Shown here: piece by piece, positions 35,893 to 44,054 of the stretch
How positions within the stretch are numbered: the stretch's first letter is position 1
How the letters are laid out: the number at the start of each line of letters is the position of its first letter
DNA from: Armatimonadota bacterium
GTDB lineage: Bacteria > Armatimonadota > Fimbriimonadia > Fimbriimonadales > Fimbriimonadaceae
Length of the DNA stretch: 64,000 nt
Assembly: GCA_018268315.1 (NCBI GenBank)
Contig: JAFDWU010000001.1
Location: 900,324 to 964,323 of the forward strand
Direction: 5' to 3'
Notes under the pieces: model-generated
What the model was told of the DNA's origin: nothing
What the model saw: only the letters and a program-made list of their open reading frames with translations
Database searches by the model: none
Program-made: the position numbers and the translations under genes

Positions 35893-36310
35893 TTTCCCAA
35901 CAAAAGATCATCTGCTACGCAGGATTGTCCTATCCGATCACCTGGTCTCAGACCAAGTCACTAAGAAGTTGTTCAAGCCTCGACGAGGCGAAGAAAACGA
36001 AGGAATTTCATTCACATCCTGTAACGAATCCATTGGAGACGAGGATGCAATTGACGCTTACCTTGAGGCCTGCTCCGGTTCTGAAATGCGGCTCGGTTGC
36101 GCGTTTGTGCGGTCATCTTACTGTAAAGAAATTGAATTGACAGTCAAGGGGGATCCGCAAGAAGGTGAACCGTACGGCAACCTACATGTACTCCTACAGC
36201 AAGATTCTTCGCCCGACTTATGCCCTGACGTGGACAAGAGGAGCCTACTTGCCTTCGAGGCAACGCATCAAGGGCATGTTCGCCCGCCAATTCGATACTC
36301 CGATCAGTAA
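35885..36310 (+). CDS. Cassette protein 3, unknown
   Basis: A 141-aa acidic soluble protein with GTG start, overlapping the previous gene by 8 bp. It has five cysteines spread along its length. No family is recognised. A competing 88-aa frame (35874-36140) is less protein-like, so I prefer this one. It ends the three-gene unit that separates the decarboxylase from the che module. Confidence 0.5.
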   Translation: MDSFPTKDHLLRRIVLSDHLVSDQVTKKLFKPRRGEENEGISFTSCNESIGDEDAIDAYLEACSGSEMRLGCAFVRSSYCKEIELTVKGDPQEGEPYGNLHVLLQQDSSPDLCPDVDKRSLLAFEATHQGHVRPPIRYSDQ

Positions 36311-36439
36311 GTGCAAGGAACTCAACATCGCTGGCCTGGTCTGAACAAAGCCTGTCATTTCTACTTGGCTTGAACTGCCCCTTGCGTGGAACTTAAACGG
36401 TACTTGGGGTTGGCGCCTTCAAGGCTGAGGGACTACTAT

Positions 36440-37063
36440 ATGGCAAGACGAGAGGGGCATTTGAACCTGCTGGAACTTTCAGCAGTGCGTGAAATATCAA
36501 CGATTGGACTTGAGCACGCCACGACCGCCCTCTCCGAACTTACCGATCGCAAACTGCTGATCAGCGCTCCCCACGCCGAATCGCTCGGCATCGACGACGT
36601 ATCAACTCTGCTGGGCTCAGCGGAAGCGCCGGCAGTGGGCATCTACATGGAAATCGCGGGTGACCTTGAGGGACACATCGCCTTCTTCCTTAGCTGGGAT
36701 TCAGCCTTAGCGCTGTGGGACATCCTTGCCGGCAGCCGTCCAAAGAGCTTCGACGTGAGCGACAAGCAGGTCGCGGCCTTACTTGAAGCTGGCCAGAAGA
36801 TCAACGAGAGCTTCCTGAGCGCGATCGCAGGAATGGCGAACTTGCAGCTTGAGGCGCGGCCACCGGTTCTGGCAATCGAGATGGTGGGATCCATCGTGGA
36901 GTCCATCGCCGCAGAGGCCGAAGACAAGCAGAGCTATCTGCTCTCAATCAAGACCCGCATTCGCGACGAGCAGGGCGCGATCGAGGGATTCTTCTTATAC
37001 ATCCCGGCAGCGGGAGGGCTCCAAAGGCTCTTCCAGCAACTGGGCATCGCGGAGGCGGCTTAA
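36440..37063 (+). CDS. cheC: CheC-like protein with altered phosphatase sites
   Basis: About 207 aa from the ATG at 36440 (GAGGG upstream; a GTG at 36386 extends it). CheC dephosphorylates CheY-P and binds CheD. The fold is clear: ELSAVREISTIGLEHATTALSEL matches the first CheC helix and LLEAGQKINESFLSAIAGMA the second. The two phosphatase motifs S/D-x3-E-x2-N are changed: Glu18 is followed by Thr21, and Glu116 by Gln119, where Asn is required. It may therefore act mainly as a CheD partner. It overlaps cheD by one base (TAATG). Confidence 0.85.
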   Translation: MARREGHLNLLELSAVREISTIGLEHATTALSELTDRKLLISAPHAESLGIDDVSTLLGSAEAPAVGIYMEIAGDLEGHIAFFLSWDSALALWDILAGSRPKSFDVSDKQVAALLEAGQKINESFLSAIAGMANLQLEARPPVLAIEMVGSIVESIAAEAEDKQSYLLSIKTRIRDEQGAIEGFFLYIPAAGGLQRLFQQLGIAEAA

Positions 37064-37566
37064 TGGTTAGTGCACCGGTACTTGTAGGAATGGCGGAGAT
37101 CCATGTTCTTCGCGATAGTGGCCTTCTGTCGTGCCTCGGCCTCGGAAGCTGCATTGGCATTGTCATGCTCGATCCCGAAACGGGGATCGCCGGCATGGCG
37201 CACCTAATGCTGCCAGAGTCGTTTTCAAAGAAGCCCACTGACAAGCCGGGCAAGTTCGTGAACACCGGCATCCAGGAGTTAATCGGTCAGCTTGAACGTG
37301 CAGGCGCAGACCGCCACCGATTGCGAGTCGCTTATTCTGGCGGCGCCCAAGTCTTCAAATTCGGCTCCGAAGCAGGCCTCAAGCTTGATCTTGGCGCTCG
37401 GAATGCTTCGGCGGTTAAGTCGCTACTTGATGAGCTCGGGCTCGATACGGTGGCAATCGACGTAGGGGGCCACACCGGCCGCACCATGACCTTCACGGTC
37501 GAAACCGGGATTGTAACCGTTCGCACCGTCACCCAAGGCGAAAGCGTCTTGTGCCAGCTTCGATAG
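37063..37566 (+). CDS. cheD: Chemoreceptor glutamine deamidase CheD
   Basis: A 167-aa CheD, which deamidates or demethylates glutamines on chemoreceptors and forms a complex with CheC. Catalytic Cys30 is in GLGSCIGI and His47 in MAHLMLP; the usual Thr of the TLGLGSC motif is Cys24 here. The late segment VGGHTGRTMTFTVETGIVTVR is typical. One-base overlap with cheC supports a CheC-CheD complex. Confidence 0.93.
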   Translation: MVSAPVLVGMAEIHVLRDSGLLSCLGLGSCIGIVMLDPETGIAGMAHLMLPESFSKKPTDKPGKFVNTGIQELIGQLERAGADRHRLRVAYSGGAQVFKFGSEAGLKLDLGARNASAVKSLLDELGLDTVAIDVGGHTGRTMTFTVETGIVTVRTVTQGESVLCQLR

Positions 37567-37576
37567 GTGGAAAGCC

Positions 37577-38440
37577 ATGTCAACACTCACACTAGAAGAC
37601 ATCCTTAGCAAAACCAGCGACCTGCCGACAATGCCAGCAGCCACCGTACAGGTCTTGCGTGAGCTTGATCGGGAAGAATCAAGCGCGCAGTCCGTTGCCA
37701 CCTATATGCAGCAAGACCCAGCGCTTTCGGCGCGGGTACTGAGGCTGGCGAACAGCGCTTTCTATGGCACGCCGACTCCCATCATGAGAGTGGGCGACGC
37801 TATCATGCTGCTCGGCAACATCAATGTTCGCAACCTGTGCCTTGTGGCCTCAACCTATGCCTGGATGACTAAGCCGTTGCCGGGTTATGACCTTGGGCCC
37901 GGAAAGCTGTGGGAGCATAGCTTCGCGGTGGCGGTGGGCGCTGAGCTCATTGCCAATGAAACAAGGAGCGCCGAAAAGGGGCATGCCTTTACAGCCGGTC
38001 TTCTGCATAACCTTGGCAAGCTCGCGATGAGCGTTTGGCTTGAGAACAAGCTGCAGGCCATCCAGCTTTTGGCTGAGCGAGACGACCTCAGCTTTGACGA
38101 GACCGAGCGGCGTGTTTTTGGATTCGACCACGCGCAAGTCGGCGCTCATTTGGGCGAGAAGTGGAACCTGCCCAAGCCACTCGTCGACGCCATGCGATTT
38201 CATCATAACCCTGATGCTTGCGATCCCACAAGTTCAATCGTGGATTGCGTGCATGTGGCGGACTACCTTGCCAGCAGCTTGGGCTACGGCCTTGGAGGAG
38301 ACGGGCTTCGCTATTACCTTGCGGAAGGCTCCCTGACGAGATTGAAGCTAAATGCCGATATTTTAGAAGGGCTTTGTGAGCCTTTCACGGAAGAGTACGA
38401 CCGCTTTATGAAGCTGTTTCACGAAAAGGATGCCGCCTAA
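37577..38440 (+). CDS. HDOD domain protein
   Basis: A 287-aa protein whose residues about 12-210 form an HDOD domain, an HD-related output domain without obligate catalytic residues: TVQVLRELDREESSAQSVAT, QDPALSARVLRLANSAFYG, VGDAIMLLGNINVRNLCLV, and GLLHNLGKLAMSVW. HDOD proteins take part in signalling networks that control motility and pili. Its position between cheD and cheR, 10 bp after cheD and directly abutting cheR, makes it part of the same module. Confidence 0.92.
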   Translation: MSTLTLEDILSKTSDLPTMPAATVQVLRELDREESSAQSVATYMQQDPALSARVLRLANSAFYGTPTPIMRVGDAIMLLGNINVRNLCLVASTYAWMTKPLPGYDLGPGKLWEHSFAVAVGAELIANETRSAEKGHAFTAGLLHNLGKLAMSVWLENKLQAIQLLAERDDLSFDETERRVFGFDHAQVGAHLGEKWNLPKPLVDAMRFHHNPDACDPTSSIVDCVHVADYLASSLGYGLGGDGLRYYLAEGSLTRLKLNADILEGLCEPFTEEYDRFMKLFHEKDAA

Positions 38441-39262
38441 ATGTTCATACAGCCAGCACAGACCGATTGGGATACTTTCTACGAGAATCTGAACCGGCGC
38501 ACCGGGCTGGACCTGAAGCTGTATCGCCCAGAGCAACTTCAACGCAGGCTCTTGACGATTCTGCGCAGCCGTGGCTTTGAAAGCCTAGATGAATTCTGGC
38601 GATTCCTCAACATTGAACCGTCCAACATCCCGTGGCTCCTTGACCGCCTTGCCATCAACGTCAGCGAGCTTTATCGCAACCCCGAAAAGTGGGTAGAGCT
38701 TCGCAGAGCGATCTTGCCGCAAATGCTCAAGCGCTCAGAGAAACTGAAGGTCTGGAGTGCCGGATGCAGCTTCGGCGCGGAGGCATATACGCTCGGCGTT
38801 GTCCTGCAGCAATTGGGAGCGGGCGATCGAGCCAAGATTATTGGCACCGACATCGACGAAGCGGCTTTGGCGATGGCCCGAGAAGGTGCGTTTACCGATT
38901 CGGATATGCGAGCGGTTCCCGCCGATGTCCGCTACAAATATTTCAGCCGCAGCGATGACGGGAAGTGGATTGCCGGAGACGCCATTCGCAAGAACATCGA
39001 GTTTCGCAAAGGCAATCTGTTACGTGATCGATATGATAATGATTACGATCTTATTCTTTGTCGTAACGTCGTAATTTACTTCACGGACGAAACCAAGAAG
39101 ACCCTGTTCAACAAGTTCTTCCATGCCCTTAAGCCGGGCGGAATTCTATTCGTTGGCAGCACGGAGCGAATATTCAATGCCGAGGCGATAGGATTCGAAA
39201 CGCCTCTGCCGTTCTTTTACCAAAAGCCGTATGAGGAGGGAAAGTGGCAAAACGCATCCTGA
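38441..39262 (+). CDS. cheR: Chemotaxis protein methyltransferase CheR
   Basis: A 273-aa SAM-dependent enzyme that methylates glutamates on chemoreceptors. An N-terminal helical domain (about 10-75) is followed by INVSELYRNPEKW, the SAM-binding KVWSAGCSFGAEAYTLG (103-119), GTDIDEAALAMAREG and DLILCRNVVIYFTDE. It starts immediately after the HDOD stop. The matching receptor and CheB are not in the window. Confidence 0.94.
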   Translation: MFIQPAQTDWDTFYENLNRRTGLDLKLYRPEQLQRRLLTILRSRGFESLDEFWRFLNIEPSNIPWLLDRLAINVSELYRNPEKWVELRRAILPQMLKRSEKLKVWSAGCSFGAEAYTLGVVLQQLGAGDRAKIIGTDIDEAALAMAREGAFTDSDMRAVPADVRYKYFSRSDDGKWIAGDAIRKNIEFRKGNLLRDRYDNDYDLILCRNVVIYFTDETKKTLFNKFFHALKPGGILFVGSTERIFNAEAIGFETPLPFFYQKPYEEGKWQNAS

Positions 39263-39609
39263 TAACGGACGATGCCTTGTTCATGCGCGTGACCCTGAAG
39301 AACATCCTCGTGCAGAACGGCTACGAGATTGTCGGCGAAGCCTGCAACGGCGCCGAGGCGATTCAAATGTATAAGTCACTAAAGCCAGACTTGGTGACAA
39401 TGGACATCACCATGCCGGAGCTTGACGGCCTCAGCGCGCTTAAGGAGATTCGCTCGATTGACCCAGCCGCAAATGTCGTAATGTGCACCGCTATGGGGCA
39501 GAGCAAGATGGTCGCCGAAGCTCTTGGCTCAGGCGCCAAAGATTTCATCATCAAGCCGTTTCAGGCAGAAACCGTTGTGGAGGCGATTGGCAAAGCGCTC
39601 GCTGCCTAA
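39244..39609 (+). CDS. cheY: CheY-type response regulator
   Basis: A 121-aa stand-alone receiver domain starting at GTG and overlapping cheR by 19 bp. All residues needed for phosphotransfer are present: Asp9/Asp10, phosphoacceptor Asp54 in VTMDITMPE, Thr82 and Lys104 in IIKPF. Expected to carry phosphoryl signal to a motility or pilus motor, or act as a sink. No histidine kinase is nearby. Confidence 0.94.
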   Translation: MAKRILITDDALFMRVTLKNILVQNGYEIVGEACNGAEAIQMYKSLKPDLVTMDITMPELDGLSALKEIRSIDPAANVVMCTAMGQSKMVAEALGSGAKDFIIKPFQAETVVEAIGKALAA

Positions 39610-39618
39610 CTAAAACCC

Positions 39619-40095
39619 ATGAAGGTTGAATACGTAAGCCCGTTTGCTAACGCCGCCATCGCGGTTTCCGAGTCCCTGCTCAAAACGGTGCCGGAACGAG
39701 GAGACCTAGCCGTGCGGCCTAAGCTCTTCACGTCCCAGCAGGTGAGCATCGTCTGCGGCGTAACCGGCAGCATTGAGGGGCATGTCATTTATGGCATGAG
39801 CATGGCGACCGCGGACAAGATCGCTTCAATCATGATCGGGCAAAGCGTGGTGACCTTCGACCAGATTGCTGCCAGCGCCTTGGCAGAGCTAGCTAATCTC
39901 ATCTCTCGCAACGCCGTCAGCCGTTTGGCCGAGCAGGGTTTTAAGTGTGAGATCACGCCGCCGACGATTCTTCGCGGTTCGAACGTGCAGGTCTCTTTGC
40001 TCGAAATTCCTGCGCTTGTAATTCCGCTTAATTCAGAGGCATTTGGGATGATCGAGATCGGGATGAGCCTTCAAGACAGGCAGCTAGCCGCCTAA
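39619..40095 (+). CDS. cheX: CheX-family CheY-P phosphatase
   Basis: A 158-aa CheX-like phosphatase, 9 bp after cheY. The single catalytic helix reads SALAELANLISRNA with intact Ser86-x3-Glu90-x2-Asn93, the residues that attack phospho-Asp on CheY. The C-terminal strand pair LLEIPALVIPLNSEAFGMIEIG is typical. Since the CheC here has lost its Asn residues, CheX is the likely working phosphatase. Its end overlaps convergent folD by 4 bp. Confidence 0.88.
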   Translation: MKVEYVSPFANAAIAVSESLLKTVPERGDLAVRPKLFTSQQVSIVCGVTGSIEGHVIYGMSMATADKIASIMIGQSVVTFDQIAASALAELANLISRNAVSRLAEQGFKCEITPPTILRGSNVQVSLLEIPALVIPLNSEAFGMIEIGMSLQDRQLAA

Positions 40096-40958
40096 ACACG
40101 AGCCGGCGTCATCGCCTTTTCGGCGGCTTCCACACAGTTGCTGAGCAAACTCGCGACCGTCATCGGTCCGACTCCACCCGGCACCGGAGTGATGTAACCA
40201 GCCACCTGCTGCGCGGTCTCAAACTCAACGTCGCCAACGTCGCCCTTGCGGCCCTCAACCTTGCTATAACCTGCGTCGATCACGATTGCGCCCGGCTTGA
40301 TCCAGTCTCCCTTAACATATTCCGGCCGGCCGATGGCGGCTACCACCACGTCAGCCTCTCGGCACAACTCGGGGAGCGATTGGGTTTTGCTGTGGGCAAT
40401 GGTGACGGTCGCATTCTTCTGCAGCAGCATAAGCGCGGCGGGCTTGCCAAGAATGACCGACCGCCCGATGACCAACGCGCGGCGACCAGTCACGTCCAAA
40501 TTGTAGTGCTCCAGAATTTTGATGATGCCAAGGGGGGTGGCGCAGCGAAAGCCTGGCAGATCGGCAGTCAATCGGCCAAGGGATTGCGGCGTGATGCCAT
40601 CAACGTCCTTTTGCGACCCAAGCGTCAGCAACGCCTCGTGCTCATCCAGGTGGCTTGGAAGCGGGTGCTGAATAAGGACGCCGTGCACTTCGGGGTTCTC
40701 GTTTAGCTCGCGAATCTTATCGATCAGCTGGGATTGGCTCCAAGAGCTGTCCACGTAGTAGGCCTGCCCGGTCATGCCCAGTTCTGCCGCCCACTTGTGC
40801 TTCATATTCACATAGGCGAGGCTGGACGGGTCTTGGGAGGCCACAAGGACATCAAGCCGAGGCGTGACTCCCCTGCTTCGCAGGGCGTCAACCCGAACCT
40901 TGAGCTGGTCGCGAATTGAGCGGCTAAGGGCCTTGCCGTCGAGAATAGTCGCGCTCAT
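40092..40958 (-). CDS. folD: Bifunctional methylenetetrahydrofolate dehydrogenase/cyclohydrolase
   Basis: Interconverts 5,10-methylene-THF and 10-formyl-THF in the cytoplasm. About 288 aa from the ATG at 40958, chosen for GGAGGA upstream and the ATGA overlap with nusB; the open frame to 41102 is antisense-like extension. Motifs: YVNMKHKWAAELGM with the catalytic Lys, QHPLPSHLDE, the NADP loop VIGRSVILGKPAALML and the closing PVPGGVGPMTVASLL. Complete and normal length. Confidence 0.96.
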   Translation of the reverse strand: MSATILDGKALSRSIRDQLKVRVDALRSRGVTPRLDVLVASQDPSSLAYVNMKHKWAAELGMTGQAYYVDSSWSQSQLIDKIRELNENPEVHGVLIQHPLPSHLDEHEALLTLGSQKDVDGITPQSLGRLTADLPGFRCATPLGIIKILEHYNLDVTGRRALVIGRSVILGKPAALMLLQKNATVTIAHSKTQSLPELCREADVVVAAIGRPEYVKGDWIKPGAIVIDAGYSKVEGRKGDVGDVEFETAQQVAGYITPVPGGVGPMTVASLLSNCVEAAEKAMTPARV

Positions 40959-41518
40959 GATGGGTCCTCCGCCCGGAGGCGCCAAGCGCCAATGCGGGCC
41001 AATTCTTGAATTCGCTCCTCGTCGGTAACGGTTTCCTCTTCGATTTCTTCTTCCGGCTCGATTTCCCGCTCTTCCTTCATCGTCTCCTGTTGCGGATCCC
41101 ACTGAGCCTTCGGCGAATCCTTCAGCACTTTGCCGAGAACGCCGTTCACGAACTTGCCGCTGTCGGCAGTTGAATACTTCTTCGCGATTTCAATCGCCTC
41201 GTCGATGCTCACCGCGGGCGGAACGCCAGGCATGTAAAGCAGCTCGTACGCGGCAATACGCATTACGTTCTTATCGACTACCGCGAGGCGATCAAGCTCC
41301 CAATCGATGAGAGCCGAGCGAAGTTTGGCGTCGATATCCGGCCTGTGCCGAAAGACCCCGGTTATCAAGCCTTCTGCAAACTCTTCAAGATCGGGCGGCA
41401 ACGCGGATTCCGCCATGACCTCTTCAAGGGCGTCCTCTAAAGGAACCTGCCCAATCTCCATCTCGTAAAGACAGCGCAAGGCCGCTTCGCGAGCCTTTCG
41501 GCGCGACTTAACTTGCAT
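40955..41518 (-). CDS. nusB: Transcription antitermination factor NusB
   Basis: 187 aa from the ATG at 41518 (a TTG two codons upstream is possible). The NusB helical fold is clear: SRRKAREAALRCLYEMEIG, LDRLAVVDKNVMRIAAYELL, and VSIDEAIEIAKKYSTADSGKFVNGVLGKV. It binds boxA RNA with S10 in rRNA transcription antitermination. The last 45 residues are an unusual acidic tail (EEREIEPEEEIEEETVTDEE) beyond the normal domain. It overlaps accC and folD. Confidence 0.95.
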   Translation of the reverse strand: MQVKSRRKAREAALRCLYEMEIGQVPLEDALEEVMAESALPPDLEEFAEGLITGVFRHRPDIDAKLRSALIDWELDRLAVVDKNVMRIAAYELLYMPGVPPAVSIDEAIEIAKKYSTADSGKFVNGVLGKVLKDSPKAQWDPQQETMKEEREIEPEEEIEEETVTDEERIQELARIGAWRLRAEDPS

Positions 41519-42872
41519 AGACAAGCGATTCCTCCAGCATCTTGGGGACGAAGCTGGTGTCGATGTCTCCCGAAACGAACTTTGGATGGGCGACCATCTT
41601 GCGCAAGAAGGAAATGTTGGTGAGGATGCCCTCCACCTGAAATTCGTGAAGCGCCGTCGCGAGTTTTTCGACCGCCTGCTGGCGCGTCGGCGCGGTAACG
41701 ATCACCTTCGCAAGCATGGGGTCGTAATACGGGCTCACTGTGAAACCCGCATAGCAGTGGGTGTCCATCCGCACACCTCTCCCGCCTGGAGCGTTCCAGA
41801 CCGTGATCTTGCCGGAGCTTGGTGCGAAATCGCGGTCGGGGTCCTGCGCGGTAATGCGCGCCTCGATCGCATGGCCCTTAAGCTCAATATCACGCTGTGT
41901 AAACGGCAGCTTTTCCCCGGCGGCTATGCGAATTTGGAGTTGAACGAGGTCGACGTCAGTTACTTGCTCGGTAACCGGATGCTCAACCTGCAAGCGAGTG
42001 TTCATCTCGAGGAAGTAGAACTTCTCGTCCTTGGTCACGAGGAACTCAACCGTCCCCGCATTCGTGTAGCCAACATGCTTGGCAACCTTTACTGCCGAGT
42101 CGCCCATCGCCTTGCGGAGCCTTGGCGACATCAACGCATACGGCGCTTCTTCAATAATTTTCTGATGGCGTACAGTTTGAGCCGAGCACTCGCGCTCGCC
42201 CAAGTACACGACATTCTTAAACGAGTCCCCCATCACCTGCACTTCAACGTGCCGAGGTTCAACAACGTATTTCTCGACGATCAACTCGCCGCTTCCAAAG
42301 CTTGCCTGAGCTTCGGATTGCGCAAGCTTCCAATTTGAGACAAGCTCCTCAGCCGAGTCGACTCGGCGGATGCCGCGTCCTCCGCCACCCGCCACTGCCT
42401 TAAGCAATACGGGATAGCCGATCCCCTCCGCCAGTTTGACGGCCTCCTGCTCATTGGCAACCGGGCCAGATGAACCGGGGACTACCGGGCAGCCAACCTT
42501 AATTGCCACCGCTTTGGCTTTGGCTTTGTCGCCCATGGCTTCAATTGCGTCGGGGGGTGGGCCGATAAAGGTGATGCCCAGCGACTTCAGGGCTTCGGCA
42601 AAGTTTGCCCGCTCGCTGAAGTAACCGTAACCCGGGTGAACTGCCTCTGCGCCCGATATCTGAACCGCCATGAGAACGTTTGCAAGGTTGAGATAGCTGT
42701 CAGAGTTGGAGCCTGCGCCTACGCAGATGGCTTCATCGGCGATCTTTACGTGCAACGAATCGCGATCCGCCTCCGAATAGATGGCGACGCTCTTGATGCC
42801 CATCTCTCGACAAGCGCGCGCGACTCGACACGAAATTTCTCCGCGATTGGCAATTAGAATCTTCTTGAACAT
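41508..42872 (-). CDS. accC: Acetyl-CoA carboxylase, biotin carboxylase subunit
   Basis: A 454-aa ATP-grasp enzyme that carboxylates biotin carried on AccB. The start MFKKILIANRGEISCRVARA, the glycine-rich loop VLLKAVAGGGGRGIRRV, and the metal/biotin site FLEMNTRLQVEHPVTEQVT are all intact, and the length is normal. It follows the small TM protein by 3 bp and the AccB-like gene. The AccB-like partner here lacks the biotin lysine, so the true carrier is probably elsewhere. Confidence 0.97.
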   Translation of the reverse strand: MFKKILIANRGEISCRVARACREMGIKSVAIYSEADRDSLHVKIADEAICVGAGSNSDSYLNLANVLMAVQISGAEAVHPGYGYFSERANFAEALKSLGITFIGPPPDAIEAMGDKAKAKAVAIKVGCPVVPGSSGPVANEQEAVKLAEGIGYPVLLKAVAGGGGRGIRRVDSAEELVSNWKLAQSEAQASFGSGELIVEKYVVEPRHVEVQVMGDSFKNVVYLGERECSAQTVRHQKIIEEAPYALMSPRLRKAMGDSAVKVAKHVGYTNAGTVEFLVTKDEKFYFLEMNTRLQVEHPVTEQVTDVDLVQLQIRIAAGEKLPFTQRDIELKGHAIEARITAQDPDRDFAPSSGKITVWNAPGGRGVRMDTHCYAGFTVSPYYDPMLAKVIVTAPTRQQAVEKLATALHEFQVEGILTNISFLRKMVAHPKFVSGDIDTSFVPKMLEESLVYAS

Positions 42873-42875
42873 CGT

Positions 42876-43268
42876 TTAGTAACCGCCGTGCCCAGGATGC
42901 GGACAATACACCCTGCCGGTTTGAGGATCATACACATAAGGCTCGTGGCCAACCGGACAAGACATGATGGAGGCGGGCGCCCGCATCTCACCCAGGTCTC
43001 GCGGTGGCTCATCGCTCGAAGTGCGAGCTACGGAAATGATTTGGCGAAGCTGATTTAGGTTGCTTTTGCACACTTCGTCCTTAGCGGAAACCATCGCGCC
43101 GCCCATCACCGTGGTGCCCTGCCCGTCGGGCCTTGCCGATGGGGGTGGGGCAGAGGTTGGGGCCACGGATGTCGCGGTACCGCGCTCCTGCACCACCATG
43201 ATGATGAGAATGATGACAACTGCGGCCAGAAGGATCAGCAGGGCAAAGCCGCCGCGCTTTCGCTTCAT
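42876..43268 (-). CDS. Small membrane-anchored protein between accB-like and accC
   Basis: A 130-aa protein with one N-terminal membrane helix (about 8-26), a Pro/Ser/Ala-rich linker (about 30-55) and a C-terminal domain with CKSNLNQLRQIISVA, PASIMSCPVGHEPYVYDPQTGRVYCPHPGH. The last part resembles the Cys/His end of some pseudopilin-like proteins (peptide-bond-rich YDPxTGxVxCPHPGH). It overlaps the AccB-like gene by 4 bp. Function unknown. Confidence 0.65.
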   Translation of the reverse strand: MKRKRGGFALLILLAAVVIILIIMVVQERGTATSVAPTSAPPPSARPDGQGTTVMGGAMVSAKDEVCKSNLNQLRQIISVARTSSDEPPRDLGEMRAPASIMSCPVGHEPYVYDPQTGRVYCPHPGHGGY

Positions 43269-43672
43269 GCGCCCGCCTTTACGAAGGCGACTACCTGGCC
43301 AAATTCCACCGGATCGCCATCCTTAACCAAAATCTCGATGACCTCGCCTTCCACGCCTGCTTCAACGTCGTTCTCGATTCCAAGAGTCTGCACACGTCCA
43401 ACAACGTCTTGAGGGCCAACAAACTGACCAACCTTAAGGGGTTCTTTTCCTGATTGGAAGTATCCGACGTGCCGAGCCTTGATCATGAGATTGCCGTCTG
43501 CGGCAGTCGATTCCTTTGAAATGGCGGCCAGCGGGCTCTTTGCCGGTTTCTTTTGAGGCTCCAAGGTAGCGCTGAAGACGCCCTCGCCGACTTCGAGCTC
43601 GACTCGGTAGTAAGAGCGATCCCTCGCCGTCATCAATGCGTGGCGAACCAATTCAGATTCGAGTCCGGCCAT
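43265..43672 (-). CDS. AccB-like biotinyl domain protein lacking the biotin lysine
   Basis: A 135-aa protein. The C-terminal 75 residues match the biotinyl/lipoyl fold (ARHVGYFQSGKEPLKVGQFV, VEAGVEGEVIEILVKDGDPVEFGQ). At the tip turn where biotin carriers have EAMKM, this protein has Gln95-Thr-Leu-Gly98-Ile, so the acceptor lysine is replaced by glycine; I checked the DNA (CAG ACT CTT GGA ATC). It heads the operon with accC. Comparable lysine-less proteins (BADC in plants) damp acetyl-CoA carboxylase, so a regulatory or structural role is possible, by analogy. Confidence 0.85.
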   Translation of the reverse strand: MAGLESELVRHALMTARDRSYYRVELEVGEGVFSATLEPQKKPAKSPLAAISKESTAADGNLMIKARHVGYFQSGKEPLKVGQFVGPQDVVGRVQTLGIENDVEAGVEGEVIEILVKDGDPVEFGQVVAFVKAGA

Positions 43673-43713
43673 GGTTTGAGTCTACCCGCCGAAGCTAAAT
43701 TCAAACAAAAAAT

Positions 43714-43755
43714 CGGGAACACTGCCGTTTCGGAATGTGTTTGGCAGTATTCCCG
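43714..43755. promoter_or_regulatory. Long hairpin upstream of the AccB-like gene
   Basis: CGGGAACACTGCC and GGCAGTATTCCCG form a 13-bp stem with one mismatch and a 16-base loop, 42-83 bp upstream of the AccB-like start. In the leader of the minus-strand acc operon it could be an attenuator or protein-binding site. Confidence 0.35.
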
Positions 43756-43963
43756 TCTTTGAGGAGAGTCTTGCTTCTTGCTTGTTCTTTGGTTCTTTGT
43801 CCGCTTTAAATGCGGATCTATCTATCTGAACGAGACTTTAACACATAAGGTTCCAAGATTTGTACCCATGTGGGCCTGTTTCTGTTAAGTTTCTTGGCGA
43901 AGACGTGAATAAATTTGAAAGGGGAACTTTCGCAAGAAAGGCGCTATCTAAAGATTCGAGCAA

Positions 43964-43988
43964 GAAAAAAGGGAACTCTCGTTCCCTT
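43964..43988 (-). terminator. Intrinsic terminator on the minus strand
   Basis: AAGGGAAC, TCTC loop, GTTCCCTT is a perfect 8-bp stem. Read on the minus strand it is followed by a run of T (the A-tract at 43965-43970), the classical terminator form. The nearest minus-strand gene upstream ends at 44429, so it ends either read-through from there or an unannotated small RNA. Confidence 0.6.
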
Positions 43989-44025
43989 AAAGCAATACAT
44001 CAAAGGCTAATTGCTCGATCATCCT

Positions 44026-44054
44026 GGCCACGGTTCCTGTAGGAATACGTGGCC
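44026..44054. other. Stem-loop in the YciI/AccB-like intergenic region
   Basis: GGCCACG and CGTGGCC enclose a second inner TTCC/GGAA stem, giving a stable hairpin 40 bp from the minus-strand terminator. Together they could form the 5' stem and terminator of an RNA of about 100 nt on the minus strand. Confidence 0.35.

Noticed and set aside
35874-36140. 88-aa alternative frame inside the third cassette gene
   Set aside because: Ser/Thr/Lys-biased translation and shorter than the 141-aa frame that continues the overlap pattern.
41586-42338. 250-aa plus-strand frame opposite accC
   Set aside because: Fully inside a well-supported biotin carboxylase on the other strand; no independent motif.
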